A stretch of 39,649 nt of DNA from a virus. Under the pieces are notes generated by a model. The model was not told the DNA's origin and ran no database searches. It saw only the letters and a list, made by a program, of their open reading frames with translations. Where the stretch lies: IMG/VR virus record IMGVR_UViG_3300020202_000052, positions 1 to 39,649 of that record; one strand, 5' to 3'. The translations under genes and the position numbers were made by a program. Positions 13,261-19,463 of the stretch are shown here, piece by piece. The stretch's first letter is position 1. Every line of letters starts with the position of its first letter.

Positions 13261-13710
13261 CTAGTTGGACTCCTTCTCATATTGCTCATCAAGATAATTA
13301 ACTATCGCCTGGATTAAATTATTGAGCGGTGGAGTTGTCTTAGTTATCGGCATTGTCCGCCATATCTCCATAATCCTATCACTAGGTTTCATTTGACCCT
13401 GTTTAGGTTCCTTATAAATCCCAGCTAAAGCATCATTCATTATTTCTTCAGGTGTTGGATGTACTTTCTTTTTCTTTCTTGGTGGCATGGCGTGGTTTAA
13501 CCCCTCTATTGATTCTTCAAAAACTCCCCACGGATTTTGAATTACCTCTTGAACCACTTGAAATGCTCTTTTCCAAGCTATCATTTGGCCTTTTCTAGAG
13601 CGATGCAGCTTACTATCTTGCTTATAAATTTGATCTGCTACATTATGAATTGATTCAAGTGCTGTTATTTGGATTGATTTCTTTTTTTTGTTTGTTCTTT
13701 GAATATTCAC
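13261..13710 (-). CDS. Unknown protein
   Basis: 149 aa, basic and largely helical, with a Pro/Lys-rich middle (PPRKKKKVHPTPEEIMNDAL) between two helical halves (AWKRAFQVVQEVIQNPW and LNNLIQAIVNYLDEQY). AGGATTAA upstream on its strand is a fair ribosome site. No family recognised. Confidence 0.6.
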   Translation of the reverse strand: MNIQRTNKKKKSIQITALESIHNVADQIYKQDSKLHRSRKGQMIAWKRAFQVVQEVIQNPWGVFEESIEGLNHAMPPRKKKKVHPTPEEIMNDALAGIYKEPKQGQMKPSDRIMEIWRTMPITKTTPPLNNLIQAIVNYLDEQYEKESN

Positions 13711-13732
13711 TTAATCCTCCAAGAAACCCACA

Positions 13733-14146
13733 TTATACATCACTCCTTGATTTAAGAATCTTTTCCAAATACTCTTTAGTCTCGTTATACACTTCCTGCT
13801 TTTCAGTAAAGTAAGCTACCTTTGCTACAACAACCCCATGCTCACTTCTTGTGACTCCCACGGCTTCCAGTGCAGTCTTAATATACTTAATTCTTACTGG
13901 GTCGCTGATTAACCAAGCGTTTATCTTTGACATACCTTCTTCGAGTGGGACATCTTCAAATGCAACGCCTGAAGCAATCAACTGCAAAGAGTCGTAGAAA
14001 AAATCACGTCTCCATTGGTCAAAATCCCCACATATATTCCTCACCATTATTTTAACCCATGGCCTTGCGCTACCAGACTTTAAATTCTCTAAAGCCTCAT
14101 AAGCTATATCTTTAATCGTCAAGCTTTCCTCCATAATACGCATCAT
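13733..14146 (-). CDS. Unknown protein, first of its leftward unit
   Basis: 137 aa with AAAAAAGGAG five bases before two adjacent ATGs (14146, 14143). Contains SARPWVKIMVRNICGDFDQW and RRDFFYDSLQLIASGV, mostly helical. Divergent from the HTH gene at 14300; the shared 150-bp gap carries operator-like repeats, so the two are probably co-regulated. Function unknown. Confidence 0.65.
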   Translation of the reverse strand: MMRIMEESLTIKDIAYEALENLKSGSARPWVKIMVRNICGDFDQWRRDFFYDSLQLIASGVAFEDVPLEEGMSKINAWLISDPVRIKYIKTALEAVGVTRSEHGVVVAKVAYFTEKQEVYNETKEYLEKILKSRSDV

Positions 14147-14230
14147 TTAAACTCCTTTTTTTGACACTATTACAGAAACCCACAGCTCAAACAATTGCAC
14201 CAATCCGTAAACAACTGTCCTAATTCCACG

Positions 14231-14282
14231 CACGGTAATAACACACCGTGGTACAAAACAACCGTGTATATTTAATAACGTG
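14231..14282. promoter_or_regulatory. Operator array upstream of the Cro-like gene
   Basis: ACCGTG occurs at 14245 and 14261 and AACGTG at 14277, exactly 16 bp apart, each followed by K-T-A-like bases. An inverted CACGGT at 14231 pairs with the first copy across eight bases (CACGGT-N8-ACCGTG). Such phased half-sites just before a helix-turn-helix gene point to autoregulation. TATATTTAAT at 14267-14276 could be a -10 for the rightward gene. Confidence 0.65.
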
Positions 14283-14299
14283 TATCGCATAATGCTCGG

Positions 14300-14518
14300 A
14301 TGCCAATTGATAAAGCTTTCGCAAAACAACTAAGACGTTTACGTAAGCGATACAAATTAACTCAGGAAGAAATAGCTGAGAGAGCACAGCTAGATACCCG
14401 CTATTACCAAAGAATTGAGTCAAAAAACCCACCATCAATACGCCTAGACACAGTTGAGAAACTAGCGAAAGCATTTCGTATCTCTATAGCTACTCTGATG
14501 AACTTTCGGAACTCCTAA
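14300..14518 (+). CDS. XRE-family helix-turn-helix regulator (Cro-like)
   Basis: 72 aa, almost entirely one HTH_3 domain: LRRLRKRYKLTQEEIAERAQ, then LDTRYYQRIESKNP and RLDTVEKLAKAFRISIATLM. It has no oligomerisation or peptidase domain, so it resembles Cro or small stand-alone XRE proteins. It alone reads rightwards in a leftward block and faces an array of 16-bp spaced repeats, its probable binding sites. Ribosome site is poor, so translation may be weak or leaderless. Confidence 0.85.
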   Translation: MPIDKAFAKQLRRLRKRYKLTQEEIAERAQLDTRYYQRIESKNPPSIRLDTVEKLAKAFRISIATLMNFRNS

Positions 14519-14543
14519 AAATACAAACAACAAGCCTATAAGC

Positions 14544-14567
14544 TTTATCGTGGGTATAACCGATAAA
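14544..14567. terminator. Possible terminator hairpin
   Basis: TTTATCG (14544-14550) and CGATAAA (14561-14567) form a 7-bp inverted repeat with a 10-base loop, 26 bases after the HTH gene. There is no clear T run, so it may be an operator instead. No gene is seen from 14519 to 14628. Confidence 0.35.
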
Positions 14568-14628
14568 TCTTAAATCGTTATAAACCGTTTGCCATGACTG
14601 GATAGGGAAGCACACGCGATATCTAGGT

Positions 14629-14787
14629 CTACTTGTTATCATCTAAGCACCTCACATCAAATGAATGAGCTTTCTTTCTTGTTTCATTTGGAGCTTTGTT
14701 AACAGTTGCCATCCATTCAGCAAGTTCCTTTGTGTCAGTCTCAACTACAACTTCATGGTCTTCGCACCACATAACTAAATACTTCAT
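14629..14787 (-). CDS. 52-aa protein, unknown
   Basis: I start it at ATG 14787 (MKYLVMWCEDHEV...) with GGGGGTGA upstream; a longer frame to 14895 would conflict with the membrane peptide below. Its start overlaps that gene's stop as ATGA. The pattern 'Y-x-V-x-C-E-D-H-E-V-V-V-E-T' then 'ELAEWMATVNKA' suggests a small alpha-beta fold. Function unknown. Confidence 0.6.
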   Translation of the reverse strand: MKYLVMWCEDHEVVVETDTKELAEWMATVNKAPNETRKKAHSFDVRCLDDNK

Positions 14788-14888
14788 CGAATCACCCCCA
14801 TTAAATCGATTAATAGAAACGTCCCAAGTAACCCACCCCAGACAACCCACAAGAGAAATAAACTCGCTACCCCCGCTATTATTCTCAT
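14784..14888 (-). CDS. 34-aa membrane peptide
   Basis: Short frame with ATGA overlaps at both ends, which fixes its position. Almost wholly hydrophobic (IIAGVASLFLLWVVWGGLLG and TFLLIDLMGV), so one or two membrane passes. It is hidden under a different frame. Role unknown. Confidence 0.65.
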   Translation of the reverse strand: MRIIAGVASLFLLWVVWGGLLGTFLLIDLMGVIR

Positions 14889-15130
14889 GCTTCACCTGTT
14901 AGTTTAAGGGCGTCTTTAGCGAGCTTAATAACCTTAGATTGATCGTCAGAGTTAATAATTATTGAATGTAACGCTTCCACAAGCGCATCATGACTATTAA
15001 CTGCTTTGACTATGATAGGAGCATCTTCTTTTTTGTAAGTTACTGCGACATTCCTTCCGGTTTCTTCTTCGATAATTAAACCTTGATGGTCATTACCCAT
15101 TCTTGCTTCGTGCCATGTTTGTTTAGTCAT
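14885..15130 (-). CDS. 81-aa phage protein, unknown
   Basis: Contains WHEARMGNDHQGLIIEEETG, NVAVTYKKEDAPIIVKAVN and SHDALVEALHSII, a layout I recognise from small phage proteins with an 'I-V-x-A-V-N-x-H-x-x-L-V-x-A-L' helix. Function not known. Overlaps neighbours by a few bases on each side. Confidence 0.65.
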   Translation of the reverse strand: MTKQTWHEARMGNDHQGLIIEEETGRNVAVTYKKEDAPIIVKAVNSHDALVEALHSIIINSDDQSKVIKLAKDALKLTGEA

Positions 15131-15347
15131 TGTTTTGTGTCTCCGTTTGTTTTCTTAATCCGTGTAAATATGCAGTAGAAACATAAGCCGCCGCCTTTGG
15201 AAAACGTCTTTCTTCAGCGTCAGTAAAACAACGTACTTTTTCGTATGCATAGCCGTTAAAGCGTTCTAATACATAGTGCTCAAGCGATAGTGGCACTCTT
15301 GCTCTGTATTTCTTACCGCTTATTTCAAAGTTGAATAGATAATCCAT
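15123..15347 (-). CDS. 74-aa protein, unknown
   Basis: Starts FNFEISGKKYRARVPLSLEHYVLERFNG and ends with a polar tail. AAAGGAG before its ATG gives a clear ribosome site. Predicted small alpha-beta fold. No family recognised. Confidence 0.6.
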   Translation of the reverse strand: MDYLFNFEISGKKYRARVPLSLEHYVLERFNGYAYEKVRCFTDAEERRFPKAAAYVSTAYLHGLRKQTETQNND

Positions 15348-15373
15348 TGTCTATACTCCTTTTTGTGTTGTTG

Positions 15374-15955
15374 TTATGCGTACCAAGAACAATAATCTGG
15401 TTTACCATCCCATAAACTAGCCGAGCTATAAGAGGTTATAGTTAAATATGGTTTACCGTCTGAGAACTGCATTAGCTTTTTCATTGGCTCACCCACAAAG
15501 CTATCTTTAACAGGCACAACATAGGCGGCCATGTTATTACCTGTAGATTTATCTATGTGCTGGCTTGCTATTTCTCTAATCGTTACTGTTCTTTTATTTA
15601 TCGCTATGACTTGATAGTAGTCTTGATTTGTTTGGTCATAACCCCAAGAGCAGTTAAAAATGTCCCCAACCTTCACAGCTTGGCTGATATTCACTCCAAT
15701 ACCTTGTCTCTCAAGCTTCCAAATCATCTTTTGAGCTTGTGAAGATTCAAACCTTTTAATCACCTCATCTAAATATTTTTGTCGAGCCTCTATAGATGGG
15801 AATACATAATGAATGAAAGGTTTAATTGCTTTTGGTTTCCAAACAATCAAACGGTATGGGTTTTTAATTGTTAGAGTGTCGTATTCGGTCATTAACACCT
15901 TTAACCCACATTCATAAATTACTGCCTTGCTTCTTTCCGTTGCCCACATGTCCAT
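15374..15955 (-). CDS. Conserved phage/plasmid protein of unknown function
   Basis: 193 aa. An N-terminal helical part (ARQKYLDEVIKRFESSQAQK) is followed by a C-terminal beta domain: VKVGDIFNCSWGYDQTNQDY, YQVIAINKRTVTIREIASQ, GKPYLTITSYSSASLWDGK and CSWYA at the end. I recognise this C-terminal pattern ('F-x-x-S-W-G-Y-D-Q-T-N') from proteins spread among plasmids and phages, role not established. It follows the 60-aa gene directly. Confidence 0.7.
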   Translation of the reverse strand: MDMWATERSKAVIYECGLKVLMTEYDTLTIKNPYRLIVWKPKAIKPFIHYVFPSIEARQKYLDEVIKRFESSQAQKMIWKLERQGIGVNISQAVKVGDIFNCSWGYDQTNQDYYQVIAINKRTVTIREIASQHIDKSTGNNMAAYVVPVKDSFVGEPMKKLMQFSDGKPYLTITSYSSASLWDGKPDYCSWYA

Positions 15956-16138
15956 TTACTTACCCTCCTTGTTAAGTTGCTTCAACTTCTCCACTAACTC
16001 TGACCAGTCCTCAATAATCCCGTAAGAGTACTGGCGATATAGTTCTTCTCTCATAGCGTTCTCATTACGTGTATACGTATCATTTTGGTTAAAAAAAATC
16101 CCACGTGAACACGTATTGTTTTCGTCAAAAAAAATCAT
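15956..16138 (-). CDS. 60-aa protein coupled to the RHH gene
   Basis: The ATG at 16138 overlaps the RHH stop as ATGA, a better start than the TTG at 16150. Helical C-terminus (WSELVEKLKQLNKEG). Its DNA contains two of the three ACGTGWAYACGTAT operators, which gives the protein two similar segments (NNTCSRGIFFNQ and NDTYTRNENA). Function unknown; an antitoxin-like pairing with the RHH protein is one idea without further support. Confidence 0.55.
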   Translation of the reverse strand: MIFFDENNTCSRGIFFNQNDTYTRNENAMREELYRQYSYGIIEDWSELVEKLKQLNKEGK

Positions 16139-16308
16139 TTCTTTATCCAATCAATTAAAAAGCGTTCTATTACTTTAGATAACGACATACCAAGATTAAC
16201 TGACTTTATTTTCGCCTGCTTAATCACTTCTTTATCCACTGTTAATGTTAACTTCGTTAAATCTCTATCGCTATCGGTCATGAGTAAATTATACACGTGT
16301 ACACGTAT
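16067..16308. promoter_or_regulatory. Three ACGTGWAYACGTAT operators and leftward promoter
   Basis: ACGTGTATACGTAT (16067-16080), ACGTGAACACGTAT (16103-16116) and ACGTGTACACGTAT (16295-16308) share a 14-base near-palindrome. The last contains the perfect palindrome ACGTGTACACGT and lies against a minus-strand -10 (TATAAT, complement at about 16287-16292) just before the RHH gene. Autoregulation by the RHH protein is the natural reading, with two downstream sites inside the next gene possibly acting as road-blocks. Confidence 0.68.
16135..16281 (-). CDS. Ribbon-helix-helix regulator
   Basis: 48 aa: beta strand DLTKLTLTVDKEVIKQAK then VNLGMSLSKVIERFLIDWI, the Arc/MetJ/CopG layout of one strand and two helices, close to DUF6364-type proteins ('KLTLTIDKEVIEKAK ... 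G-x-SLSKLIE'). It binds DNA as a dimer through the strand. First gene of the leftward unit, with an ACGTGTACACGTAT operator overlapping its promoter. Missed by length filters. Confidence 0.78.
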   Translation of the reverse strand: MTDSDRDLTKLTLTVDKEVIKQAKIKSVNLGMSLSKVIERFLIDWIKK

Positions 16309-16348
16309 AATGCAAGCACAAAATGAAAAATAATTAAAATATTTTTGT

Positions 16349-16398
16349 ATACTATATGTAGTATTATGATTGACAGAATATACTATTAGTGGTATAAT
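16349..16398 (+). promoter_or_regulatory. Late promoter with two operator repeats
   Basis: TTGACA (16370-16375), exactly 17 bp, then TATAAT (16393-16398) with TG at 16390-16391: a perfect sigma70 promoter with an extended -10. Two inverted repeats, ATACTA-TATG-TAGTAT (16349-16364) and ATACTA-TTAG-TGGTAT (16380-16395), are 31 bp apart, about three helical turns; the second covers the -10. A promoter this strong before the packaging genes must be repressed in the lysogen, so these are probable repressor sites. Between 16282 and 16443 there is no gene. Confidence 0.85.
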
Positions 16399-16443
16399 TT
16401 ACTTGTAAGTAAGAAATCCCACCAATTTTCTGAAAGTCCCACC

Positions 16444-16596
16444 ATGAATAAATATTACATAGATAACCCCGATGATGCATACAGATTAGACGGGGAGTTT
16501 GGACCTGTTGAAGAATTTTTGTTTGATAGCCATTTAAAAGAATTATACAGACATAAAAAGTTATCTAAAAACCCACAGATAGACCACGATGCCTAA
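16444..16596 (+). CDS. 50-aa acidic protein, unknown
   Basis: First open frame after the late promoter. Sequence opens NKYYIDNPDDAYRLDGEFG and ends with a basic stretch; no domain recognised. No clear ribosome site (AAAGTCCCACC). Overlaps the small terminase start by eight bases. Confidence 0.5.
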   Translation: MNKYYIDNPDDAYRLDGEFGPVEEFLFDSHLKELYRHKKLSKNPQIDHDA

Positions 16597-17038
16597 AAAA
16601 CCCACATCAAAGCCCCTAAAGAACCTAAAGCACGAAGAGTTCGCTAGGAACATGATAAAGCATAAAGGCAACGGAACCCACGCATACTCTGAAACATATC
16701 CTAATGCTAAGAGTGATTCAGCTAGAGCTTGTGCTAGTGAGCTGTTAGCAAAACCTAGCGTGAGGGAAAGAGTGGTTAAGCTTATGGACGAGACAGGATT
16801 GTCGATTCCAGAGCTAAATCAAAAGCTTAAGAAGTTCACGAACTCGGAAAATGAGGGAATTGGACTCGATGCTACAAAGTTCGCCTATAAACTCCAAGAC
16901 GCGATCCCTAACGAAGGCACAAAGAACTCACAAACCCACATTGAAAGCATAGAAATCACCTTCGTAAGTGCTAAAAACGTGTTAAGCGATAGCGAAAAAA
17001 AGGCATCAATTGATGTGCAAAAAACAGAGGAAAAATAG
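16589..17038 (+). CDS. terS: Terminase small subunit
   Basis: 149 aa. The pattern HEEFARNMIKHKGNGTHAYSE, then TYPNAKSDSARACASELLAKPSVRERVVKLMDE, is the Terminase_2 / Nu1-like DNA-binding domain (helix-turn-helix followed by 'A-x-x-LL-x-x-P-x-V'). A helical middle and a charged tail follow. It recognises the packaging site and recruits the large subunit. The large subunit gene is 630 bp away, across structured DNA and one small gene, an unusual separation. Confidence 0.85.
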   Translation: MPKKPTSKPLKNLKHEEFARNMIKHKGNGTHAYSETYPNAKSDSARACASELLAKPSVRERVVKLMDETGLSIPELNQKLKKFTNSENEGIGLDATKFAYKLQDAIPNEGTKNSQTHIESIEITFVSAKNVLSDSEKKASIDVQKTEEK

Positions 17039-17045
17039 AGAAATG

Positions 17046-17066
17046 ACCACAATAGGTTGTGGTTTT
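17046..17066 (+). terminator. Hairpin just after the small terminase
   Basis: ACCACAA-TAGG-TTGTGGT followed by TTT: a 7-bp stem with four-base loop and short T run. It starts seven bases after the small terminase stop and would attenuate transcription into the large terminase unless read through. Confidence 0.6.
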
Positions 17067-17370
17067 GTACTCGATAATTTGAGTTTTGAAAGTTCCCCTC
17101 TGAGCCAACCAAACCTACTTGGTATTATAGGACATTAGAAATATCTAAGTTTTTTGTAATCTTAGTTTTTTGTTTGATTGTTTTGAATTGAAGAAGCTTT
17201 GAATGAATGGAAGGAAGAGGCGCCAAGGTTTGAAGAGAGAAGGAAAGCTGGCAAGAGGTAACGGGTGGAGCCCCCTGGCCTTCCCAATAGAGGGGGGTGG
17301 GGTTAATATTAATACCTCCCCCACATCATCCGCCCCAAAATTGACTTCTATATTATAAAAAAACCCAAAA
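17067..17370. other. Structured, gene-poor region between terminase genes
   Basis: No convincing gene. After an AT-rich part (17090-17190) comes a purine-rich part and a G/C-rich block: CCCCCT (about 17272) with AGGGGGG (about 17292), and GTGGGG (about 17299) with CCCCAC (about 17320) around TTAATATTAA. These can pair into hairpins. One open frame (17203-17358, 51 codons, weak ribosome site) exists but its composition is driven by the purine run. A packaging (pac) site, a structured RNA or the scar of a lost gene are possible. Confidence 0.45.
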
Positions 17371-17637
17371 ATGGCTTTTAACAAAAATTACTGTAACTGT
17401 GACAACGAAGGTCAAACGTTCTACGTGAATGAATCAAATCATCACAATAAATGTGGTAAGCCAGTTCAAAATATTAAGCTGATTCCAAATATCCCAAAAT
17501 GGTGCGACCACATCCAATACGACCCGAATATTGGAGATTACGCAATTAATTACGGCTCGAATGTTTTAATGAGCGTACCTACAAACTACAAATACTGCCA
17601 GTACTGCGCTTCAGCTAGACCTCAAATAGCCTTATAA
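17371..17637 (+). CDS. Cys-rich protein, unknown
   Basis: 88 aa with Cys pairs at both ends (YCNCDNEG, NKCGKP, KWCDHIQ, YCQYCASA), consistent with one or two zinc sites. No ribosome site is visible before the ATG. It lies just upstream of the large terminase. Family not recognised. Confidence 0.58.
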   Translation: MAFNKNYCNCDNEGQTFYVNESNHHNKCGKPVQNIKLIPNIPKWCDHIQYDPNIGDYAINYGSNVLMSVPTNYKYCQYCASARPQIAL

Positions 17638-17665
17638 ACCTACTTTTTAAGCCCAAGGTAAAGAG

Positions 17666-19210
17666 TTGACAGATAAGACATATCCTGACCAGGAAAACGA
17701 ACGAACGTTCGCTAAAGAGGCTATAAACGCAAAAGAAGGGCATTCTCCCGTAGTAGATGCGGAACTTAATCCTCCAAGAGACGGGCGTTTAAAAGCGGGT
17801 CGAGTCGCTAAGGCGGTAAGGCAGCTAAAGTTCGCGCTATCTGACAGGCAATTACTAGCCCAGCACGCCGAAGACCCTTATGTTCTTTACGGTGGAGCAA
17901 AAGGGGGAGGAAAAAGCTGGTGGCTATGCATCTGGATGTTCTCCCAAGCTCTTAAGTACAAGGGTAATAAGCTCTTCTTCTGCCGTCGTAGGTCAGTTGA
18001 CTTCACCAACACGACTCTTGAGACATGGAAAAAAGCCATTCCTAACGAGCTATTCCGCGTAAACGAACAAAAGAAAAAGATTTTTATAGATGTCACTAAA
18101 TCCGTTATCGATTACGGCGGATTAGATGACCCATTACTTATTCAATCCCTAAACTCAGCCGAATACGGGGCTATTGGGGTAGACCAGGCTGAGGAAATAG
18201 ATAAAGATTCATTTGCGATGTTAAGAGGTACACTTCGCCATAAGCTTCCAGGTGGGTCAGAACCCTCCTACTTAGTCCGTCTTACCGCTAACCCTGCCCA
18301 ATGTTGGCTTAAAGACGACTTTCTTTTGAATCCAAAACCTGGGTTCAAATTTATTCCAGCTCTTCCCACGGACAATCCATACCTACCTAGCGGTTATGTG
18401 GATAACCTTGCGGAAGCCTTCGCTCATAGACCTGCACTTCTTCAAGCCTATCTGCACGGGAGTTGGGATGACCTATCTGGACATGACATTGTTATCCAGC
18501 AGTCTTGGGTAGAACAAGCTGTTAATAAACAGCCCTATGATGCTGTTCTAAAAAGAATCATTGTTAACGACCCAGCAAGATTTGGTGATGACGAAAACGT
18601 CATTTATGTGATGGAACAGACCCCCAACTGTGCCTACATCAAAGAACAAATATTTCTAGAAAATAAGTCCACCATGGACACAGCGGGTCGTCTTGCAATC
18701 CTTAAAAACAAATACAACGCGACTTTAATTGCTGTGGACGAAATCGGAATTGGGGCAGGAATCGTTGATGCGTTAAATGAACTTGGAGAAGAGACTTTAG
18801 CTCTCAATTCTTCAAGTAAACCCACCCGAGAAACAAAAGAAAAGAAATACTTCAATCTAAGGACACAGATGTGGATGGAAGCTGCCGAGAAGTTTTCGGC
18901 TGGTGAAGTATCTATCCCTAACGACCATCTTTTGAAAGGGCAACTGGCTTCACCCAAGTTTAAGTTTACTACTAACGGCAAAGTTCAAGTCGAATCTAAA
19001 GACGACATTAAGAAACGCTTACACCGCTCACCTGATAGAGCTGACGCTTTTGTTATGGGGCTTTACGCACTTGAGCAGTCCCCAAGACTTGATGCTTCCG
19101 AGTACTACTCAAAGATAGTTGATAAATCCCACTTCGGAACCTTAGTTCAACCAGAAGAACTTTCACCCATTCAGGATTATTCAGGTTATGGCCCCAGTAT
19201 CCAAGATTGA
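17666..19210 (+). CDS. terL: Terminase large subunit
   Basis: 514 aa from TTG 17666, seven bases after AAGG; no ATG exists before the ATPase. Walker A YGGAKGGGKS (75-84), Walker B in GAIGVDQAEEID, and coupling region LVRLTANPAQCWLK form the packaging motor. The C-terminal nuclease has the expected acidic residues in IIVNDPARFGDD and LIAVDEIGIGAG and near RADAF. Family is the P22/Sf6-like or Terminase_6 type, suggesting headful packaging. Confidence 0.93.
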   Translation: MTDKTYPDQENERTFAKEAINAKEGHSPVVDAELNPPRDGRLKAGRVAKAVRQLKFALSDRQLLAQHAEDPYVLYGGAKGGGKSWWLCIWMFSQALKYKGNKLFFCRRRSVDFTNTTLETWKKAIPNELFRVNEQKKKIFIDVTKSVIDYGGLDDPLLIQSLNSAEYGAIGVDQAEEIDKDSFAMLRGTLRHKLPGGSEPSYLVRLTANPAQCWLKDDFLLNPKPGFKFIPALPTDNPYLPSGYVDNLAEAFAHRPALLQAYLHGSWDDLSGHDIVIQQSWVEQAVNKQPYDAVLKRIIVNDPARFGDDENVIYVMEQTPNCAYIKEQIFLENKSTMDTAGRLAILKNKYNATLIAVDEIGIGAGIVDALNELGEETLALNSSSKPTRETKEKKYFNLRTQMWMEAAEKFSAGEVSIPNDHLLKGQLASPKFKFTTNGKVQVESKDDIKKRLHRSPDRADAFVMGLYALEQSPRLDASEYYSKIVDKSHFGTLVQPEELSPIQDYSGYGPSIQD

Positions 19211-19301
19211 ATTTTGTAAGACCTGTAAGAAAGACACCTACAAAAGATACATTAACGACGAATTTATTTGCACAGAATGCAAAGGAGATGGACAGAAATG
19301 A
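19188..19301 (+). CDS. 37-aa zinc-ribbon protein
   Basis: A compact zinc ribbon: FCKTCKKDTYKRYINDEFIC, TECKG, i.e. C-x2-C ... C-x2-C with 'Y-K-R-Y' between. It starts inside the 3' end of the terminase gene in another frame and ends with an ATGA overlap to the next gene. Hidden by its length; the four-cysteine order makes it credible. Confidence 0.65.
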   Translation: MAPVSKIEFCKTCKKDTYKRYINDEFICTECKGDGQK

Positions 19302-19447
19302 CAAAAGTTTATTGTGAAGACGAAGGCGCAGATTTCAATATTAAATCCTTAAAACAATCCGCCCAAAGAACAGAAAAAATCGATAGAGAAGATAAGAAAT
19401 ATTCCATCCCCAGCAAAACCCAAGTTAAGCCCTTCGGTACAAAGTAA
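19298..19447 (+). CDS. 49-aa protein, unknown
   Basis: AAAGGAG ten bases before the ATG, which overlaps the ribbon gene stop. Polar, Lys-rich (KSLKQSAQRTEKIDREDKK). Ends 16 bases before the portal gene. Role unknown. Confidence 0.55.
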   Translation: MTKVYCEDEGADFNIKSLKQSAQRTEKIDREDKKYSIPSKTQVKPFGTK

Positions 19448-19463
19448 AGAAACGGAAAAGTAA

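Noticed and set aside
14147-14474. Two minus-strand open frames across the Cro-like gene and its operators
   Set aside because: They run antisense to a clear HTH gene and over phased repeats; Cys/Leu/Tyr-rich sequence typical of reverse-frame shadows.
17203-17358. 51-codon open frame in the terminase spacer
   Set aside because: Composition follows the purine run and palindromes, and the ribosome site is weak. Kept only as a remark in the region entry.
17145-17384. Minus-strand open frame across the terminase spacer
   Set aside because: Proline- and serine-rich reverse reading of the purine-rich block; no start signal.
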